From Siniperca chuatsi (Eukaryota > Chordata > Actinopteri > Centrarchiformes > Sinipercidae): a stretch of DNA of 64,000 bases. This document shows, one piece after another, positions 1-11,074 of the stretch. Position numbers and translations under genes: made by a program. Numbering within the stretch: position 1 is the stretch's first letter; every line of letters starts with the position of its first letter. The stretch spans positions 4,465,423 to 4,529,422 of the forward strand of contig NC_058060.1 of NCBI RefSeq assembly GCF_020085105.1, written 5' to 3'. The notes below the pieces were generated by a model. That model saw nothing but the letters and a program-made list of their open reading frames with translations, searched no databases and was not told the DNA's origin.

Positions 1-2344
1 GCTGATACATCCCACCACAGGAGAGTCAGCAGAAAACTTCTGAAGGTGGCAGGACTCTGTGTGGTGGCTGAAGTCCGTGGTGTAGATGGTGAAGAGGAAG
101 GGAGAGAGGACAGTCCCCTGAGGGGCCCCAGTGTTGCTGACCACACTGTCCGACACACAGTGCTGCAGGCGCACGTGCTGTGGTCTGCCAGTCAGGTAGT
201 CCACAATCCAGGACACAAGGGGGGTATCCACCTGCATCGCTGCCAGCTTCTCACCCAGCAGGGCTGGCCGGATGGTGTTGAAAGCACTGGAGAAGTCAAA
301 AAACATGATCCTCACCGTGCTTGCCAGCCTGTCCAGGTGGGTGTGGATGCGGTTAAGCAGGAAGATGATGGCGTCCTCAACTCCCAGTCGGGGCTGGTAG
401 GCAAACTGAAGGGGGTCCAGGAGGGGTCTGACCATGGGCCGCAGCTGATCCAGCACTAGTCTCTCCAGGGTCTTCATTATGTGGGAGGTCAGTGCCACCG
501 GTCTGTAGTCCTTGGAGCCACTGGGACGCGGCGTCTTCGGCACAGGAACGAGGCAAGATGTCTTCCACAGAATGGGGACCCTTTGAAGGCTCAGGTTGAA
601 GACATGTTGAAGGACTCCACATAGCTGGGGGGCACAGGCTTTTAGCACCCTGGGGCTAATGCCATCGGGGCCTGCAGCCTTGTTTGGGTGGAGTTTCATC
701 AGCTGTCCTCTCACCTGGTCAGCAGTCAGGCACACAGCAGAAGTTACAGGTGGGGGAGGAGGGGAGTCCTTAGTGTGAAGAGGGCTGTTAGCCTGATGGG
801 TAGGGGGGAGCAGAGTACTCAGAGGAGCTTGAGGGCCGACAGCAGCTGAGTTAGAGGGGGGATGAACAGGGGCCGGTGTGTCGAATCTGTTAAAGAACAG
901 ATTAAGTTCGTTGGCCCTGTACAAGTTGCCTTCAACTCCTCTGCTGCCAGTCGGTCTGAAGCCAGTGATGGTCTTCATACCGCTCCAGACCTCTCTCATG
1001 TTGTTCTGCTGGAGTTTCCACTCCAGCTTCCTCCTGTACTTCTCCTTAGCCTCCCTGATTTTCACCTTCAGATCGGCCTGGATAGCCCTCACCTCCTCCC
1101 TATTACCATCAGTAAAGGCCCTCCTCTTGGCATTCAGGATGTCCTTGATGTCCTTTGATAACCACGGTTTGATATTCGGATAACAATGGACCATCTTGGT
1201 TGGGACATTGCAGTCCACACAGAAGTTAATGTAGCCAGTAATGCACTCAGTGAGCCCGTCAATGTCCTCTCCATGAGGCTCACAGAGTACATCCCAGTTT
1301 GTCACCTCAAAACATTCCTGCAGTGTCTCGTAGGCCTCCCCTGACCATCTCCTCACTGTCCTTGTGGTTGCGAGCTGCCTTTTAACCAGAGGCACATAGC
1401 AGGGTTTAAGGTAAACTAGGTTGTGGTCTGACCTACCCAGGGGGGGAGGGGGGAGGAGCTGTATGCGTCCTTAACGTTAGCATACAGCAGGTCCAGTGTC
1501 CTCTCCTCTCTAGTAGGACAACTCACATACTGGGTGAAATTAGTCAGTGTTGTTGAAACACTGACATGGTTGAACTCACCCGAGATTAATATGAGAGCAC
1601 TCGGGTGTTGAGTCTGTAGATGTGCTATGGCGGTGTGAATGGCGTTGCACGCCAATGCCGGGTTAGCAGAGGGGGGGGATGTAAACAGCCACAACAATGG
1701 CATGTGAAAACGTGGCAGATAATATGGCCGGAGTCCCACAGCTAACAGTTCAATGTCCGGGCTACAGATACTCTGCTTGATGGTAATGTGACCAGGGTTA
1801 CACCATCTGTTGTTAACTAGAACAGCAAGCCCACCACCTTTCCGCTTACCGCTCCTGGTGTGATCCCTGTCGGCCCGAACAGTCTGAAATCCATCGATGG
1901 AAACGTCATGATCCAGGATGTCCTGGTGTAGCCATGTCTCTGAGAAGCACATCAAACTACACTCACGGAACTCCGTCTGACTCCAGGCTAACGCCGTTAG
2001 CTTGTCCATTTTATTCGCCAGCGATCTCACGTTGCCCATGACGAGAGAAGGCAGACACGGCTTAAATCTCTTATTCTTAAGTCTCTTTTGTCTGCACCCC
2101 TCTCTCTTCCCTCGCCGCTTCCCTCGCCGCTTGGTTCCACCTCTGCATCCTCGGTGTGTCCTCCTCCGATCTCAGCGGGGACATCGGTTGTCCTGGGCGC
2201 CATGCTGCTCGGCTTCAGTGCGATCAGCTGTTCCCTGGTGTAAACAATGCGACCAAACAGCTGATCTGCAGCGGTGCCCTGACCGAGTAGCAGAAGAAGA
2301 AGTTCCACGGCGAAAAAAAGTACTAAAACACTTTCTACTCTCAT
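1..2344 (-). pseudogene. LINE ORF2 remnant (APE endonuclease + reverse transcriptase)
   Basis: The N-terminal piece (2344-2027) begins near MRVESVLV and contains the phrase VYTREQLIALKP. After a frameshift near 2.1 kb the APE domain runs 2039-1416, starting MGNVRSLANKMD and keeping SETWLH. The expected SGDFNHV block reads SGEFNHV, so a catalytic Asp is Glu. A G-run at about 1441-1455 shifts the frame just before the SDHN motif, which is visible in the next frame. The RT follows at about 1000-1, with FDFSSAFNT and NTGAPQGTVLSPF. The metal-binding box reads FSADS where this family normally has FSDDS, so the second-strand chemistry is lost. The product would have been an RNA-templated DNA polymerase with a nicking endonuclease; this copy is dead. 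Confidence 0.85.
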
Positions 2345-2490
2345 TTTCGTAAAGAGCGTAGTTTAAATTATACTTACACACAAGTTACTCAAGTTTGGAA
2401 GAAAAAGGAAAGTTAAAAGTTGGAAAAAGTAAGACGACGAGACGGAGCTACGGCAACGAGCAGCATGAGGGCTGGCGCATGCGCATACAT
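1..2490 (-). mobile_element. APE-type LINE (L2/CR1/Rex1-like group), 5' part
   Basis: On the minus strand this reads as the 5' end and most of ORF2 of a non-LTR retrotransposon. The order, from 2490 downwards, is a short leader, an N-terminal segment, the apurinic endonuclease (APE) and then the reverse transcriptase, which is cut by the window edge at position 1. The fragment at 48480-48870 is a relative, since both share the APE region around NRWCNPGH. Having a 5' end is uncommon, because most LINE copies are 5' truncated. The clade is inferred from motif style; a phylogeny would be needed to separate Rex1, L2 and CR1. Confidence 0.85.
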
Positions 2491-2687
2491 TTTTCACACA
2501 CGTTTTGTGTGATTTTATTGCAGTCTTCCCAAAGAGATCTGTAAATTGCCCATCAAAGGTGCATTTATAAACTTAATTTTGATTCATTACTTTTTGTTAG
2601 CAATTTTGCACTGGAGGTATAATCTCATTTTTGATAGGAGTGCTCTTAACTAAATCATTGATCAGAGGGAGGCACCTAGAATTCTTA

Positions 2688-3650
2688 CCACCTAGAATTT
2701 TTAAAACAGTAGTAATGTGATTATAGTGGTAATATTAATAAATGAATAATAATAGCAATGACAGCTATAGGAATAATAATGACAGTATTAGTAACAGAGC
2801 CAATAACAACAACTGCAGCAGCAGTTGTCAAGCAGGAACACGGGGGCAAAAAGTGGCCCACAACCTCAGATCCAGACTCTGCAGCTCCGGAGGCAGAAAT
2901 ACCTACTGTAAGCGACAGGAGAAAGGAGAGAAACAAGAAAGCACAAAACTACGGGAGAGAGATGTCGAGTTAGTAACATGCAGTAATGGGATAAAAATGC
3001 ATACAGATGAAGAGGGAGAGAAGGAGAGAGGAAAGATGTGCATCATGGGAAGTTTCCCAGCAGTCTAGGCCTATAGCAGCATTACTAAGGGATGGTTCAG
3101 GGCTCACCCAAGCCAGCCCTAACTACAAGCTTTATCAAAGAGGAAAGTCTTAAGCCTACTTTTAAATGTGGAGATGGTGTTTGCCTCCCGAACCCAAACT
3201 GGGACCTGATTCCACAGGAGAGGAGCTTGATAACTGAAAGCTCTGGCTCCCATTCTACTTTTGGAGACTCATGGAACCATAAGTAACCCTGCATTCTGGG
3301 AGCGCAGTGTTCTGGTTGGGTAATATGGTATTATGAGATCTTTAAGATATGATGGTGCCTGACCATTAAGAGCTTTGTAGGTGAGGAGAAGGATTTTAAA
3401 TTATATTCTGGATTTTACAGGGAGCCAGTGCAGAGAAGCTAATATTGGAGAAATATGATCTCTTTTCCTAGTTCTTGTCAGTACACGTGCCACAGCATTC
3501 TGGATCAACTGGAGAGTCTTAAGGGACTTATAATAAGGAATTGCAATAGTCCAACCTAAAAGTAACAAATGCATGCACTAGTTTTTCAGCATCATTTTGA
3601 GACAGGATGTGCCTGATTTTTGCAATGTTGCGTAGTGTTGTGAAGTTATC
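2688..3650 (-). mobile_element. L2-like LINE, 3' end with 3' UTR
   Basis: The minus strand carries the C-terminus of an L2-like ORF2 (RHILSQNDAEKL-type text at 3570-3620) followed by a long 3' UTR that ends near CCACCTAGAA at 2690. The same 3' UTR recurs at 9190-9580, 30400-31045 and 41485-42150, so this family is abundant in the window. Two tandem copies of CACCTAGAATT lie at 2672-2699, which is the sort of short tail repeat these elements end with. The copy is 5' truncated at about 3650 and has a deletion of the segment encoding SRLDYCNSLL. Confidence 0.8.
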
Positions 3651-3859
3651 ACACTTAGTGCCCGGCTGCTGGTTGGCAAGAAATAGTTAAAACACAAAAA
3701 TCTTCTCTTTTTTAACTTCTGTTTATTGTTTTTTTTAAATAGTTACATGTCATCATATAATAGTTATACTGTATATTTATTATTACAAGGGTGAAAAACA
3801 AACAAACCCAAAAACAAACAAACAAAAGGGGACATCACATATATCGCCATAGATAACAC

Positions 3860-6200
3860 CCAGTCATGGGTTTATTTATTTTTATTTTTACAATAATTAA
3901 TGCTTGGGCAGTTCTAAAGCATGTGTGCTAATGAAGCCGGTGCCTGTCGACATCAATCAAAGAGTGAATTTACTGTAGGAATCATCTTAGAGAGTCTCAG
4001 TTTTGATAGATGTAGTCTGTGTAATATTTTTAACTGCAACAATCCATGTCTGGTGCATACAGAAGAGGAATGGATGTGATCTTGGGCCTTTCTCCACCGA
4101 TCTTCCATGATTTCCACACCCAGATCCTCCTGCCAGGCCTCTCTCAGATGGCTCAATGTGGCTGTACAGTCTGTATGAATTTTTGATATATCTCCTTTAG
4201 TTAAAGGGTTGGACAAGAACAATGTATCCATTGTGGAACCAGATGGTTTGTTGGGAAAGGATGAAAATGTTCATTTTACAAAACTTACGAATTTGCAAAT
4301 ATTTGAAAAAGTTTGTTTTAGGTTTGTTTGTTTTACATTTTTCCTGTAGTTGATGGAATGTGGGAAAAATCTTTTTAATAAATAAGTCTCATATAGATTG
4401 TATGCCTTTGAGGTACCATTGATGAAATGACGAGTCATAGAGTGATGGAGTGAATGTATGATTGTCTGTCAACAGAGTTAGCACTGAGCTTTTCTGCCAG
4501 CCAGAGTGTCTCCTTATCTGGGACCAAATTTTGATTGAATGTGAGACTATTGGATTCATTAACCTTAGGTTAGGAGTGGGTAGAGCTGAGTAAATCAATT
4601 TTCCATCAGAGCGAATGTTACAAGACTAATAATTAAACCAAAAGCAAGACAGTACCATGCCTTCTAGTGTCTTGGGCTTATATCCTGATACTACTACAAA
4701 TTCTTCTAACAACTTGTCCAAGTATAATGACACCTTATGTTTAGTCTCCTTTTTTAATTCCTGCATAGTTCTTTGATGTACGCAGAGAAATAGCAAGAGG
4801 TTCAATGACAAGTTTGAATACCAGGGGTGATAGAGGGCACCCTTGTCTAGAGGGAAGTAACTGGAACTGATGCTGTTTGTTTGTACTGAGGCTTGAGGTT
4901 TGGCATATAATAACCTAATTAAGGAAATGAATTTAGGGCTAAATCCAAACTGTCAATCCAAGGCTTTCTCTGCGTCCAGAGAGAGCTGTATCTCAGGGTG
5001 TTGAGAGCTAGTAACTTGCATATGAGTCTTGTTTAATAATCTTTGAATATATATTTTTAGCTAGTATTTTATTATCTACATCCAGTAAGCTCACTGGTCT
5101 ATATGACCCTGGATCCAGTGGATCTTTGTCCTTATGAATTAAGGAGATACATTCCTGATAAAAAAAAGTTGGTGGGAGATAGCCTTTAACGAGTGCTACA
5201 TTAAAGACATTGAGTAGAAGAAGTGAAATTTGACTTCTGAAGCCCTTAAGGCTCTTTAAGTATAGCTGTCTGGGTGTGGGGCTTTGGAATTCTGCATCTT
5301 TTGTATGGCTTGCTCTATTTCTGCTCTGTTATGGGTTTTTCTAATAGTTCTTTGTTTTCATAACCCATCATTAAAAAGTACTTCAAAAAACTTGTCTATC
5401 AATGATCGAACCCTTATAGATTCTGAGGAGTACAATTTTGTGTAACAAGTTTTTAAAGTGTCGTTAATCTCTTCTGGGTCAAGTGTGTTTTTTCCCAAGT
5501 TAGTCTGTATTTTTGTAATTAGTCTTGATGCAGCCTGTTATTTGGTGTGCTAACACCTTGCCTGCTTTATCACCATGTTCGTAACATTTACATTATGTGT
5601 TGCTTGAGTTAGAAGTTTAGCAGTTTCTATAGTATAGAGTATATTAGTAGTAGTTTGATGGGACAGTTTTCTTTTATGCAAATCTGGTGAAGGGGAGACT
5701 GAGTACAGTTGATCTATCTCTGTGATTTCATCCATAAGCTTAGTTTCTCTCTCTGCGTTGCTTATTGATTAAGCTGCAACGAGAAATGATCTGCCCTCGA
5801 AAATAGGCCTTTAGTACCTCCCATAGTGTAGATCTTGTGATATCTGGAGTGTCGTTGATAGATAAATACAAATCTATGTGGCTTTTTAATTCCTCAACAA
5901 CTTTTTTGTGTAACAGTAAATTGTTATCAAATCACCATGTCCTTGAAGTATACTTATGTCCAAGTCCCAATTGAAGGGTTAGCGGTCTATGGTCAGGCAA
6001 TACTATTGCTTCATATTCACAAAAATGTACAATGTAATAGGAAAAAAAATCTATCCTGGAATAAGAGTGATGAACTGGTGAGAAATAGAATACTTTCATG
6101 TGTTAGGACACAAGATCCTCCATGGCTCTACTATTTTATATGTATGTATGAATCATTTTTGCTTATTTGGTCAGAGTTGCAGGTCTGTTTGATGACCTAG
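3860..6200 (-). mobile_element. L1/Tx1-like LINE remnant
   Basis: Reading the minus strand from 6200 to 3860 gives the C-terminal half of an L1-type APE (SRIDFFSYY, then PDHRPLTLQLG), the linker, the RT and a C-terminal segment. RT blocks can be picked out through many stops: YRPVSLLDVDNKILAK near 5100, SLDAEKA near 4970 and RQGCPLSPL near 4840. The last part (4231-3953) is open for 92 codons and ends with VCTRHGLLQLKILHRLHLSK, the usual region after the RT in fish L1 elements. There is no intact ORF. This is a different clade from the other LINEs in the window, and it is older, judging by its many breaks. Confidence 0.75.
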
Positions 6201-6204
6201 TAGT

Positions 6205-6840
6205 TATTCCTTGTTAATAACGAGCAGGTTGGCAAAAGGGTTACACTTCCTTTAGGCAATATTATTAGGAAACACTCCATAAACTTTCATTGTTATGTAG
6301 TTGATACCCAATTATATCTATCGATCAAGCCAGATGAACCTAACCAGTTAGCTAAACTTCAAGCATGCATTAAGGATACAAAAACCTGGATGACCTGCAA
6401 TTTTCTGATGTTAAACTCTGACAAAACTGAAGTTATTGTACTTGGCCCCAAACACCTCACACATTATCTAAAGACATAGTTGCTCTAGATGGCATTGCCC
6501 TGGCCTCCAGCACCACCGTAAGGCTGAGTTATCTTTGATAATATTTATCCAAAATGATGCCAAAAAACTAGTGCATGCATTTGTTACTTCTAGGCTGGAC
6601 AACTGCAATTCCTTATTATCAGGCTGCCCGAATAAGTCCCTTAAGACTCTCCAGTTTAACCACAAAGCTGCAGCACGTGTACTGACAAGAACTAGGAAAA
6701 AAGATCCTATTTCTCCAATTTTAGCTTCTCTGCACTGGCTCCCTGTAAAATCCAGAATATAATTTAAAATCCTTCTCCTCCCCTACAAAGCTCTTTAGAC
6801 AGCTGATTTTACATTGCCTGTCTTCAAATAACAACAACAA
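6205..6840 (+). pseudogene. L2-like LINE RT C-terminal fragment
   Basis: The plus strand encodes, in shifting frames, PLGNIIRKHS, then a catalytic box that reads YVVDTQLYL instead of the family's YADDTQLYL, then KTWMTCNFLMLNSDK and EVIVLGPKHL, and finally SRLDNCNSLLSGCPNKS and SPILASLHWLPVKSRI at 6580-6760. It matches the element at 41485-43270 in the opposite orientation. It is broken by several frameshifts and ends near a short CAA repeat at about 6833-6845. It is a 5'- and 3'-truncated, dead copy. Confidence 0.8.
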
Positions 6841-7029
6841 CAACAAATGTTAAAGACTGTCATCTATTTTGAAGTGTTTCTCCCTTGTTCCATTTTCTCC
6901 TACAGATGTGACATAATAGTATTGTAAACACGAAAAACTGAGCCACCCTTTTTCTTAACTTTACATTTTTCATTACCTGAAGCATTTATTACCCTAATTT
7001 ATTTTCCTCCGATAATCACAGTGTGGATC

Positions 7030-7345
7030 ATTTGTGAGAGAGATGCAGAGACCTTGGTAAGCAACCTCAGCATGCTCAAGATCCGTGTCTGTTGGTTTGG
7101 CTGTGGTGGACTGTGGTGGAAAGGCTTTCTCCTCTTCTTTTCCCAATCCCTGCGAGGAAGAGCAGCACTGGATGTCCTCTTCATCCACTGTGGCGGCAAT
7201 GACATGGGGAGGTCAGCAGCATCAAGCTGGTCAACATGATGGAGGACCTGCACCAGCTACACCTCCAGCACCCTGGCATGAAGATCATGTTTTGTCTGTG
7301 ACCCAAAAGGTGTCGGTAAAGCTCGACAAGGCCACGAAATTTGTT
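7030..7345 (+). pseudogene. SGNH-hydrolase-like fragment (retroelement-associated type)
   Basis: The plus frame from 7021 contains FGCGGLWWKGF followed after about 20 residues by DVLFIHCGGNDMG. The GGND block preceded by a Val-Leu-His strand is the block III signature of SGNH/GDSL hydrolases. The continuation in the next frame (MMEDLHQLHLQHPGMK) fits the helix after that block. From family knowledge, SGNH-type hydrolase domains are found as extra ORFs in some fish Ngaro/DIRS-like and CR1-like retroelements, and the fragment most resembles those. No catalytic Ser block or C-terminal Asp-x-x-His is visible, and the piece is frameshifted. A DIRS-like element lies 10 kb away, but I see no physical link. 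Confidence 0.5.
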
Positions 7346-7922
7346 TAGCTAAATTTATTTCAGTTTTATAGCTACATTTGTTTGTAGCTTAAATGGTGTA
7401 ATGATTGATCACCCTCACATTAGACATGACAGTCCAGCTATTTTTGAAAGATGGAGTTCATTTCACACCTAGAAGAAATTATATATTATATTTTTAAGTA
7501 CAGTAGCTAATTGCTTTAAAGACCACCTCCAAATGCAGTGAACTGCTTACAGCTGAGAGTGTCACTGTTTATGAATTTGGCCTTTAGGACCCATTTTGTT
7601 ACACCTAAACATAGCCCTGAACGTCATGGCTAATGTTGAGTTTATTTTTTATGTTTATTATAATTGTTAAAAAATAACATCTGTAGCCATAACACATACC
7701 ACCTCTGCTCTTCCTCATTCCTACAATCACACCCTTAATCCCCTTTTCCCCTACGACCCCATGGACTCTGCAGCTCTCTGGGCATACCTCTTGCACAGGC
7801 CCAGTCTATTGATCTTATTTTAATAAATGTGTTTACTTTTACGTTTATAGTTTTAAATACTGTCCACCTTTTGTGTTTTATCTCCTTTTTTTAAAAAAAA
7901 ACATGGTTCACATTTGAATAAA

Positions 7923-8322
7923 GGGGTGCACGGTGGCAGAGCGGCTACAGCTCCTGCCTCCCAATAAGGAGATCGTGGGTTCGTGGGTTCGATTCCCGGA
8001 CCGGACCAACATCACACAATCTCTCTGGGTGGAGTCTGCATGTCCTCCCCGTGTTACCGTGGGTTCTCTCCGGGTTCTCCGGCTTCCTCCCACCGTCCAA
8101 AGACATGCATGTGTAGGTTAATTGATAACTCTAAATTGCCCGTATTGAATGAATGTGTGAGTGAATGGTTGTCTGTCCTTGTCTGTGTCTGTGTTCGCCC
8201 TGCGACGAGTTGGCCACTGTCCAGGGTGTACCCTGCCTAAGGCCCGAAGTCACTGGGATAGGTTTCCAGTCACCCGCGATTTCTAACGGGGACCAAGCGG
8301 TAGAAAATGGATGGATGGATGG
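7923..8322 (+). mobile_element. tRNA-derived SINE with 13-bp TSD
   Basis: A 400-bp insertion is flanked by perfect 13-bp direct repeats, ACATTTGAATAAA, at 7910-7922 and 8323-8335. Its head has a box A-like GTGGCAGAGCGGC and a box B GGTTCGATTCCC, so it is a pol III SINE derived from a tRNA. The body contains the fish SINE phrases CATGTCCTCCCCGTG, AGACATGCATG and TCTAAATTGCC. It ends in a short ATGG repeat. An 8-bp tandem duplication (CGTGGGTT twice) sits directly upstream of box B. Confidence 0.85.
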
Positions 8323-8335
8323 ACATTTGAATAAA

Positions 8336-9185
8336 TTCTATTTATATTTGCACTTCTTTTGTCTTTACTACTGACTTAAAATGTTAGATTTCACATTTTA
8401 ATCGAATTTACCTGCACATTGAGTAGTTATGAATCTCCCTGGGAGGTATGCATTCAATCAGCCATGTTTTTTTTTTGCCCCATAATACCTGTGCAAGATC
8501 TTCTCAGATTGCAAATGAATGACACCTCCTAGGGGGCTTTATAACTATTCAGTTTGCAGATAATTGTTTTCACAAGAGTATAGTTTCTCATTAAATGTTT
8601 CCACAAGAAATGTCCAAACAAAGCCAGCAAATAACATCTTTTCATTTTTTACTTTCTGCTAAGATCTATGCAAAATGTTAACCTATAAATACCATATTAA
8701 TATTTTCATTTATAACTATTATTTTGTTAAAAGTTTAAATCACCACTATATTTCCAATTAACATAAGAAGCTGATGAACGACAGCTTTTAAGAATGTGCT
8801 TTTTCTCTAAAGTATATTTAGTCTTGATCCATTTTGTTTAACAAAAATGTACCACCACACAAGCAACAGTTTAACATATTAAAATCATCATATCTTGCAT
8901 TCATGAAAACATCAATATTAAAAGTTGTTTTGAATGACTTAAGTACACTTGAAATAAATTAAAAGATGTGTACCTACTTATAATGATAGAACCTATGGAT
9001 AATAACCTAGTGTCATAATTTGGCAAAATCTTAATGTCTTGTGAAACAAGTAATGCTTTCAACCTCTTTACCGTGGAGTACACATCACATTGGCCTAGGC
9101 ATTTGTAACTTTCCTCAAGCGTCGGTCATGAGAGAAACGGCAAAAGACACAGAATACCAATAAATATATTCAATTTATTTTTATT
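8336..9185. other. AT-rich stretch with no recognised feature
   Basis: No open frame with domain-like content, no splice-flanked exon and no recognised repeat was seen. The ORFs present are short and AT-driven. Confidence 0.5.
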
Positions 9186-9189
9186 TGCA

Positions 9190-9580
9190 CAATGCAAATA
9201 CCACCTAGAATTTTTAAAATAGTAGAAATGTAATTGTAGTGTTAATATTAATAAATTAATAATAATAGAAATGACAGCTATAGGAATAATAATGACAGTG
9301 TTAGTAACAGAGCCAATAACAACTGTAGTAGCAGTTGTCGAGCAGGAACACGGGGGCAGCAAGTGGCTCACATCCACAGATCCAGACTCTGCAGCTCTGG
9401 AGGCAGAAACACCTGCCGAAAGTGACAGAAGGAGAGAGGAGAGAAACGAGAACACACAGAACTATGGGAGAGAGAAGATGTTGAGTTAGTAACATGCAGT
9501 AATGGGATAAAAATGCATACAGATGGAGAGGGAGAGGAGAAGAGAGGAAAGAGTTGCATCATGGCAAATATATTATTATT
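9190..9580 (-). mobile_element. L2-like LINE 3' UTR fragment
   Basis: This segment aligns by eye with 2690-3060 and 41490-41830. All three share ACCACCTAGAATTTTTAAAA at the 3' tip, the phrase GACAGCTATAGGAATAATAA and GTAACATGCAGTAATGGGAT. Orientation is minus. It is a strongly 5'-truncated copy with no coding content. Confidence 0.8.
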
Positions 9581-9589
9581 TATTGTAAT

Positions 9590-11070
9590 AAAGAAAATAA
9601 ATTGAACTATAACTTAGGACATGATGTGTGTTAGTCAGTGAAATCAGTAGTGTTCATGTGGATGTGTGTGGATAGTGTAGGATAAGGTGTGTAAAACAAA
9701 ATGCTAAGCAAAGCAATAGTGTGCAGGTGCTGACGAGAGCGAGATATGATGTTTAATGATCATTTAAAATACATAATTTGCACAAACAATGAAAAGTATA
9801 ACTAATTATTGACAAATCAGAACAACTTGTGATTTAAAAAAATATTTTTACAAATGATCAGATTAAATTGATACATTTTAAACGGTTATTTTTGTCCTCT
9901 TGTGTCCAGCTCACCAGCTGCTTAAAAGACATGATGACGAGTACATGATTGATCAATGTCAATCTAGCTGGGCTTGTTTTTGTTTGTTTTTGATCAAAAT
10001 GTTGCTGTATGTCATGTCACCACAGAGTACTAGTGAGTTGACATATCTGCACACCTAAAATTCTTCTCAGCAGGAGCAAAAAGAAAAAGGCAAAACTGTG
10101 AGAGCAGTGCAGTGTACATGGAGTTCCTCCACTGCAGAGTACTAAACAACTGAAAGTGTTATTTGGCTTAAATGTCCAACTGTCATGAATATCTGGATGA
10201 GTATGCCCTCTGTGGACAGCAGGGTACTTTTCTCATCTATAAAGATAAATCTCTGTTACTGGCACAATCACACATTGAAGTTACTGGCTTTTGTAGTGTA
10301 TACCTCCATGTTGTCAATATTGGCAATATTTGACAATCATGCTCTCACTGCTATGTTGTCAAAATTATGTAGACAAGCTCAGAAGGGCAATTAGCCAAAG
10401 TATATGTAAATGACTGTCAATGAGGCAAAATTTATTTTCTCAGTTTGGACACATTTTTATGATTAACTTGCTTGACAACAACACAAACAGTATCTGCTTC
10501 ATTCTCTTGGAAAGAGCCTTTTTACTCCTATAACTGATTTCCCACATTCTGTGTCTTGCTGGTTGCAGAACATTGAAGCCACGTCACAATGATAATGCTG
10601 TCATTTGCATCAAGTACAAACAATTTCCAGGTTACTCAGCTTAGATAACTCTTCAAGGAAAATTCAACCTACTCATGCTACAATATTAGATTTCAATTTG
10701 TGATGTTCGATGAACATGTGAATGTTTATAGTACAGTGAAATATTCAAAGCCGAGATGCTATTGGCTGTGTTGCATATGGAGCATTGCATCAAATAGAAA
10801 ATCAGATTTATTGTGCATCATTTTATACACATTTCCCTGTAATTCATATGTTCAGGACATATTTTGGAACTCGTGCAGTAATGATGAACCCATTGATGTG
10901 TTAAAGAGGTTACCCAGAAATCATGGCTCGATAACGCACTGGAGCCACCGAGCATGGCCCCTCCCCTAATACTATATAATAACTAGAGCGTATTAGCATC
11001 AGTGATGTGCACGCTCAATCCAGAGTTAATGTTATTGCCGTTAGTTACTACAGCCTACTGGTTACTAGCT
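9590..11070. other. Apparently unique AT-rich sequence upstream of the THAP exon
   Basis: No domain, repeat family or tandem array was recognised. The last 150 bases before 11075 are somewhat richer in GC and include two GTTAGTTACTA-like words, and could hold the THAP gene's 5' UTR and promoter, but no TATA box or CpG island stands out. Confidence 0.4.
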
Positions 11071-11074
11071 AGCT

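Noticed and set aside
46..1183. Plus-strand ORFs of 137, 98 and 101 codons in the first kilobase
   Set aside because: They are antisense shadows of the LINE RT, whose motifs read on the minus strand.
7923..8010. tRNA gene at the head of the SINE
   Set aside because: Box A and box B are present, but the arms do not close into a cloverleaf, and TSDs plus a long body show it is a SINE.
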